The notes below the pieces were generated by a model that saw nothing but the letters and a program-made list of their open reading frames with translations, was not told where the DNA came from and ran no database searches. Below are positions 5,973 to 9,720 of a stretch of 9,720 nt of DNA, one piece after another (positions within the stretch are counted from its first letter, which is position 1; every line of letters starts with the position of its first letter). The stretch covers positions 1 to 9,720 of the forward strand of contig CAYMRB010000393.1 in assembly GCA_964392615.1 (NCBI GenBank), given 5' to 3'. The stretch comes from CAYMRB01 sp964392615. GTDB taxonomy: Bacteria > Planctomycetota > UBA8108. The translations under genes were made by a program, and so were the position numbers.

Positions 5973-8798
5973 TCAGTCGCAGGCGCGAGCGGCGTCCACC
6001 CAGTACTCGAGCACCTCGAACTGGCGTCCGGGCTCGCGGTGCGTGTGGACGACGAGGCCGAAGTCGTATTGCCACGCGGCCCACTCGTCCGCGTCGGCGA
6101 TGCTGCCGACGACGCCCTCGTACGTCGTCGCTTCGCCGTGCGTGATCGTCACGGTCTTCTCGCGGCCAGCGCCGACCGAGACGCCGCCGATCACGCCGCC
6201 GCCGTTCGTCTCGACCGACGTCGTGAAGTCGACCGCCAGCCCCTCTGCCTCCTGTGACTGCTCGGCGAAGCGAATGCCGACCGACACCGAGCCGCCGCCC
6301 TGACCGACCGAGCCGACTTGCGACGTCAGCCGTGAACCGAGCCTGAGGAGGCTGTTGCGCGTCGGGTACGAGCAGATGTCCCCGGGGGCGTGCTCGAAGA
6401 CGTCGACGCGCAACTCCGGATCACGCACTGACGCGTTGTACGTTTCAAGCGTCACGATCGTCTCGATCGGATCGCGAGGCAAGCCGACGGTGACGGTCGT
6501 GCCCTCGAGCGACTCGTCGTCAGGGTGCGACACGATCGTGTACGTGTACAGATCTAGCGGCACCGTCATGAAGACGACCGCGTCTTCCGCGCCGCCGGTC
6601 GTGTACGAGATCGAGCGGCTGAGCTCGTACGCGCTACCGGTCAGCTCGGCGGTGGTCGTCTCGAGCTCCTGCTGCACGCCGATGTTCAGCACGTCGTCGA
6701 CGATCGGAATCTCGGCGCCCCACGACGACGCGACCGTCGTCGAGATCACCTGGTCCGTCGCGACGGTGTCGCTCGTCTCGGTGCCGTAGACCGTGTTGCA
6801 GTCGTCGACGTTCTGTCCGATCCCGAACTGGCACGGCGCGGCGGCGAGCGCGGCGATCACGAGCGGCTCGCTGAACACGAACTCGTACGACGCCTCGGAG
6901 TAGCGCAGCACCGGACCGTCCGGCTCGACGTCGGCGGGGACGACGATCGGGTGGACCGCCGTGTCGCGGTTGTCGGGCTGCGTCGCGATCGTCGCGAGCT
7001 CGGACCAGCCGTTCTGCGTCAGTGCATCGACGCCCCAGACGCTGACCTCGCCGGTCCACTGAGCGAACAGCACGAGCTGCTCGCGGCTACCGTCCGCCGC
7101 GGCCAGAGTCGGATCACCACCGAGGCCGATGACGTCGGCTGCGACGATCGAGCTGGTCGAACGACCATACGTGACGTTCCGGTCGAAGCCGTTGTCCGGG
7201 CCGAGCTTCTCGTCCGGGATCTCGTACGCGACCTCCCAGTTCGGGCCCTCGCGCCAGTCGCCGAACACGATCTGGTTCATCTGGATCTCGTCGGCCCCCT
7301 CGCCGGAGAGATCGACCGTGTTGACGTGCACGAAGCGCGTCAGGTTCGGCGACGACGCATCGTTGATGCAGGTCTCGCGCCACCAGTTGTCGAAGAAACG
7401 ACGGCGACCGAGCTCCTCGAGTCCGTGAGCGGCATCGTCGAGGACCTGCGCCATGTGCGCGATCGGGCGGCACTCGTCGTACGTGAACTCGAGCAGGCCG
7501 CCGATGACCACCTCGTCGAGGCCGTCACCGTCGATGTCTCCGAGCGCGATGTCGGCCGCCTGCGCGTACTCGTCTGCCTCGGGGTCGTGAGCGACGACGT
7601 CCGTTGCGAGCGGTGCGAACCCGCGTGCTCCATCATCCAGCACGACGTACGAGCACTCGCCGCGCCCCGGGAACGGACTGCGGAAGTAGGCGCCGCGCAC
7701 GACCGCGATCTCCTCATGGCGGTCGAAGTCGATGTTGCCGACGGCGAGCTCGACCCACGTCTCATCACCTGCGGCGGGACCCAGCGGAATCGCCGTGCCG
7801 ACCCGAACGAACCCGCACGCCGCGTCGTCGAAGATGCTCAGCACGGATGCTCCCGCGCCGGCCGCGCTGTGCCCGAGAGCGAGCTCGTCGATGCCATCGC
7901 CGTCGAAGTCGCCCCCGACGATCGTGACGTCGCTCCAGCTGCCGCCGGCGGCCAGCGTGTATGTTTCGACGGCGCCGCGCGCCTGCGCGGCGTTCGACGA
8001 CGAGCGCACGGTGTCGTCGACGACGTCCAGAAGAATGCCCGTGCCGCGCGGGTCGACGTAGGCGACGCACAGCTCATCGTGACCGTCACCGTCGACATCG
8101 GCCGCCGTCGCGCCGCGCTCGCGAGCGAAGACGGTGACGCGGGCCCCAGGCGCCCACTCGGGAGCGATGAGGTCGGCACGGCCGAGGCGCTCGACCGCGG
8201 GCACGTTGCCGCGCAGCTCGAAGCCGACGAGATCGAAACGGCTGGACGTCCCGGGGCGGTTCATGCCGACGAGGAAGAGCTCGTTCGTGTGAGCGAGCGA
8301 GACGCGCGAGCCGAGTGGAGCGAAGTCTTCGGGAAGCGCCTCGCCGGATGCCTCGACGCGCTCTTCGAACGACGTATCGACCGCGAGCGCGTCGAGCGTG
8401 TCCTGCACGGTCGTGGGCGTCGGGCCGTCGTCGCAGGCCTCGTACGCTCGGCAGCCGATCGCGTCGGCCGTCGGATCGTCGCCGCACGCATCGGATGGCG
8501 GCGGAAGCGGCGCGCCTCCTTGGAACAGGTGGCCGAGCAGGAAGACGGGGTCGGACAGGTCGATGCGGCCGGAGTCGTTCATGTCGGCGGCGTCTTGGCA
8601 CGCGGGCTCATCGCCGCCGGAGAAGAGCCAACCGAGCGTGAAGACCGCGTCGGAGATATCGCCCTGGCCGTCGGCGTTGGCGTCGCCGCGCAGGAACGGG
8701 CGAGCCTGGGCGTCGGGAGCCATGGCGATCTGAACGAGGAACACGACGAGAACGAGCGGCACGACGACGATCGGAGCGGGGCGATGGTGACGGTGCAT
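5973..8798 (-). CDS. Secreted FG-GAP repeat protein with N-terminal dockerin-like domain
   Basis: This 941-aa protein has a signal peptide (residues 1-32, cleavage after Ala-Gln-Ala). Two dockerin/EF-hand-like calcium loops follow: D39-N41-D43-Q45-D47-D50 and D72-N74-S76-R78-D80-D83. Each is followed by an LGWLF or LGHLF helix, the arrangement common in planctomycete surface proteins. A Cys-containing linker extends to about 125. Five FG-GAP/VCBS-type motifs (ADVDGDGHDEL 233-243, GDFDGDGIDEL 296-306, NIDFDRHEEI 355-364, GDIDGDGLDEV 420-430, DLSGEGADEI 496-505) suggest an integrin-alpha-like, calcium-binding beta-propeller. Residues about 655-941 are a Ser/Thr/Val-rich, beta-strand-like region with a Gly-rich stretch at 866-878; I do not recognise it. 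A role in surface attachment or binding is inferred. The start is fixed by GGGAGG five bases upstream and by the signal peptide. It converges on GH172 and diverges from the sigma gene. Confidence 0.88.
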   Translation of the reverse strand: MHRHHRPAPIVVVPLVLVVFLVQIAMAPDAQARPFLRGDANADGQGDISDAVFTLGWLFSGGDEPACQDAADMNDSGRIDLSDPVFLLGHLFQGGAPLPPPSDACGDDPTADAIGCRAYEACDDGPTPTTVQDTLDALAVDTSFEERVEASGEALPEDFAPLGSRVSLAHTNELFLVGMNRPGTSSRFDLVGFELRGNVPAVERLGRADLIAPEWAPGARVTVFARERGATAADVDGDGHDELCVAYVDPRGTGILLDVVDDTVRSSSNAAQARGAVETYTLAAGGSWSDVTIVGGDFDGDGIDELALGHSAAGAGASVLSIFDDAACGFVRVGTAIPLGPAAGDETWVELAVGNIDFDRHEEIAVVRGAYFRSPFPGRGECSYVVLDDGARGFAPLATDVVAHDPEADEYAQAADIALGDIDGDGLDEVVIGGLLEFTYDECRPIAHMAQVLDDAAHGLEELGRRRFFDNWWRETCINDASSPNLTRFVHVNTVDLSGEGADEIQMNQIVFGDWREGPNWEVAYEIPDEKLGPDNGFDRNVTYGRSTSSIVAADVIGLGGDPTLAAADGSREQLVLFAQWTGEVSVWGVDALTQNGWSELATIATQPDNRDTAVHPIVVPADVEPDGPVLRYSEASYEFVFSEPLVIAALAAAPCQFGIGQNVDDCNTVYGTETSDTVATDQVISTTVASSWGAEIPIVDDVLNIGVQQELETTTAELTGSAYELSRSISYTTGGAEDAVVFMTVPLDLYTYTIVSHPDDESLEGTTVTVGLPRDPIETIVTLETYNASVRDPELRVDVFEHAPGDICSYPTRNSLLRLGSRLTSQVGSVGQGGGSVSVGIRFAEQSQEAEGLAVDFTTSVETNGGGVIGGVSVGAGREKTVTITHGEATTYEGVVGSIADADEWAAWQYDFGLVVHTHREPGRQFEVLEYWVDAARACD

Positions 8799-8803
8799 GA
8801 GAT

Positions 8804-8809
8804 CCTCCC
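8804..8809 (-). promoter_or_regulatory. Ribosome binding site for the FG-GAP protein
   Basis: On the minus strand GGGAGG precedes the ATG at 8798 by five bases. It settles the start, since the open frame continues upstream to 9641 across the sigma factor gene. A bulged hairpin (8814-8835) lies immediately upstream of it in the leader. Confidence 0.8.
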
Positions 8810-8851
8810 TGGGCAGCCCTCTCGCTGAGGGGCTGGCGATCTGCGGACGGC

Positions 8852-8868
8852 CGCCGGACGTTCCGGCG
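8852..8868. repeat. Perfect 7-bp dyad, possible operator or leader hairpin
   Basis: cgccgga (8852-8858) and tccggcg (8862-8868) are exact reverse complements around a cgt spacer. The dyad lies about 55-70 bases upstream of the FG-GAP gene start, where a transcription factor site or leader hairpin could sit. Function is not shown. Confidence 0.4.
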
Positions 8869-8908
8869 ACGTGCGTCACCCCGTCCTGCGCGATCCGCGC
8901 GAGCGATC

Positions 8909-8938
8909 CCGGCAGAAAACCGGCTTTTTTTTCCTGCC
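8909..8938 (+). other. Short hairpin with T8 run in the divergent region
   Basis: ccgg (8909-8912) and ccgg (8920-8923) can pair around 7 nt, followed by eight T residues (8925-8932). An alternative fold pairs ggcag-aaaa (8911-8919) with tttt-c-ctgcc (8929-8938). The stem is short. It could be a weak terminator for plus-strand transcription entering the region, or an AT-rich promoter segment in otherwise GC-rich DNA. Confidence 0.35.
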
Positions 8939-8950
8939 CGTGCGCCCCCG

Positions 8951-8959
8951 TGCTACGCT
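8951..8959 (+). promoter_or_regulatory. Candidate extended -10 promoter for the sigma/kinase unit
   Basis: TG-C-TACGCT fits an extended -10 element (TGnTAnnnT). It lies just downstream of the T8 run, the only AT-rich patch of the region. There is no good -35 hexamer at 16-18 bp. If used, transcription would begin near 8966 and give a leader of about 80 nt, starting directly at the paired hairpins. Confidence 0.35.
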
Positions 8960-8967
8960 CGTTCCTC

Positions 8968-8997
8968 GGAGCCCGCCGGGCTCCCAGCGGTCCGCTG
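8968..8997 (+). repeat. Two back-to-back hairpins in the sigma-factor leader
   Basis: ggagccc/gggctcc (8968-8974 with 8978-8984, 3-nt loop) is followed with no gap by cagcg/cgctg (8985-8989 with 8993-8997, 3-nt loop). They lie 48-77 bases before the sigma start codon and could shape the 5' end of its mRNA. Confidence 0.45.
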
Positions 8998-9044
8998 GCC
9001 GGGCGGCTGCAACGTGCTGTGAGACCGAGTTCGAGCCCGTTCGC

Positions 9045-9614
9045 ATGAGCGACGCCTCCGAGGAGGCCCGCGCGACGGTGACCCGCTGCCTCGCCGGTGG
9101 GGAGGCGCCCCGCGCGGCCGACATCTTTCCACTGGTCTATGACGAGCTCCGGCGTCAGGCGGCTCGCTACCTGAGTCGCGAGCGCATCGGCCACACGCTC
9201 GAGCCGACCGCGCTCGTCCACGAAGCGTACCTGCGCCTCGTCGACGACGCGTCGATCGCCTTCGAGGGACGTTCGCACTTCCTCGCCATCGCCGCGACCG
9301 TGATGCGACGCGTCCTGGTCGAGCACGCCCGTCGCAAGGGAGCGGCGAAGCGCGGCGGCGATTGGGAGCGAGTCACGATCAGCGCGGTCGGCGACGAACG
9401 ACACGGAACGCATCTCGATCTGCTGGCGCTCGACGACGCCTTGACCGAGCTCGCGGCGCTCGACGAGCGCAAGGCGCGCGTCGCGGAGACGCGCCTCTTC
9501 GGCGGGCTCACGTATGACGAGACCGGCGTCGCGCTGGGATTGACGGAGCGTCAGGTCGAGGGTGACTGGACCTTCGCCCGCTCCTGGCTCAAGCGTCGAC
9601 TGAAAGACGAGTGA
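9045..9614 (+). CDS. ECF-type RNA polymerase sigma factor (Sigma70_ECF / TIGR02999-like)
   Basis: This 189-aa protein directs RNA polymerase to a dedicated promoter set. Sigma region 2 spans about residues 25-100 (FPLVYDELRRQAARYL, then TALVHEAYLRLVD, then SHFLAIAATVMRRVLVEHAR, KGAAKRGGD). Region 4 spans about 128-186 (DALTELAALDERKARV, then a helix-turn-helix in LTYDETGVALGLTERQVEGDW, ending FARSWLKRRL). Length and motifs fit the TIGR02999-type sigma factors expanded in planctomycetes and acidobacteria. These usually sit beside Ser/Thr kinase genes rather than anti-sigma genes. The same is seen here, with the kinase start 4 nt after this stop. The ATG at 9045 gives the usual N-terminus; the frame extends to 8871, but that stretch is Arg/Pro-rich and has no family likeness. 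No clear Shine-Dalgarno precedes the ATG. Confidence 0.93.
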   Translation: MSDASEEARATVTRCLAGGEAPRAADIFPLVYDELRRQAARYLSRERIGHTLEPTALVHEAYLRLVDDASIAFEGRSHFLAIAATVMRRVLVEHARRKGAAKRGGDWERVTISAVGDERHGTHLDLLALDDALTELAALDERKARVAETRLFGGLTYDETGVALGLTERQVEGDWTFARSWLKRRLKDE

Positions 9615-9618
9615 GTCG

Positions 9619-9720
9619 ATGGACCCGGAGTTCTTCCGCAAAGTCTCGGCGCTCTTCGATGCCGTCCGCGAGCTCGAGCCCGCGGCGCGGGCCAGCGCGC
9701 TCGACCGTCGCTGTGCCGGC
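9619..9720 (+). CDS. Serine/threonine protein kinase, N-terminus only (cut by window end)
   Basis: Thirty-four codons from ATG 9619 read MDPEFFRKVSALFDAV... and end ...SALDRRCAG at the window edge. This resembles the conserved helical lead-in (xxRVxxLFDxxxELxPxxRxxxLDxxCAG) that precedes the kinase domain in many planctomycete and acidobacterial PknB-type Ser/Thr kinases. The kinase domain itself lies outside the window, so the call rests on this lead-in and on the position 4 nt behind an ECF sigma gene, a well-known pairing. Translational coupling with the sigma gene is likely: the kinase ATG follows its TGA closely and the only purine-rich sequence before it lies within the sigma C-terminal codons. 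It probably phosphorylates the sigma factor or its pathway (inference). Confidence 0.75.
   Translation, partial: MDPEFFRKVSALFDAVRELEPAARASALDRRCAG

Noticed and set aside
4597..6084. 495-aa minus-strand open frame over the GH172 gene and the terminator
   Set aside because: It is antisense to the GH172 motifs, runs through the convergent hairpin, and shows no family features.
6951..8828. 625-aa plus-strand open frame opposite the FG-GAP gene
   Set aside because: The minus-strand frame has a signal peptide, SD, calcium loops and five FG-GAP motifs; the plus frame has none and reads as low-complexity Arg/Asp/Val.
8860..8864. GGAAC on the minus strand as an ECF -35 element for the FG-GAP gene
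   Set aside because: It is embedded in the 8852-8868 dyad and I find no matching ECF-type -10 at 16-17 bp.
8871..9044. 58-residue N-terminal extension of the sigma factor
   Set aside because: It is Arg/Pro/Cys-rich with no likeness to the family, and it covers the hairpins and promoter-like sequence; the usual sigma N-terminus begins at 9045.
8799..9641. Upstream extension of the FG-GAP open frame, giving 1222 aa
   Set aside because: It would overlap the whole ECF sigma gene antisense and place a signal peptide in mid-protein; the SD and ATG at 8798 give a proper start.

Overview
The window looks like chromosomal DNA of a high-GC planctomycete or a close relative. Four things point there. 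The first gene encodes a beta-propeller protein with two CxxCH haem motifs, of the type related to the hydrazine synthase alpha subunit. The second encodes a DUF2961/GH172 protein. The third encodes a secreted protein with the N-terminal dockerin-like pair of calcium loops typical of planctomycete surface proteins, followed by FG-GAP repeats. The last two are an ECF sigma factor of the planctomycete/acidobacterial type next to what looks like a Ser/Thr kinase. I see no phage, IS, CRISPR, tRNA or rRNA signature.

Layout: (1) Positions 1-498 hold no convincing gene. They contain a perfect 24-bp inverted repeat (96-160) abutting a longer imperfect palindrome (150-331), which together look like a non-coding mobile or REP/MITE-like element. 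(2) Positions 499-5889 are a plus-strand pair, 21 nt apart: an exported HZS-alpha-like dihaem protein and an exported GH172 family glycosidase. They are probably one transcription unit. (3) A strong GC-rich hairpin (5895-5933) separates this unit from the converging minus-strand gene. (4) Positions 8798-5973 (minus) encode a 941-aa secreted FG-GAP protein with an unrecognised C-terminal beta-rich domain. (5) Positions 8799-9044 are a divergent intergenic region rich in small hairpins. (6) Positions 9045-9720 encode an ECF sigma factor and the start of a Ser/Thr kinase 4 nt later, cut by the window edge.

How the parts may fit together (inference): the exported redox protein and glycosidase could act together on an extracytoplasmic glycan. 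The sigma/kinase pair forms a typical planctomycete signalling module, and the divergent surface protein is a candidate target by position only. The least explained parts are the palindromic element at the left end, the HZS-alpha-like protein without its hydrazine synthase partners, and the C-terminal domain of the FG-GAP protein.
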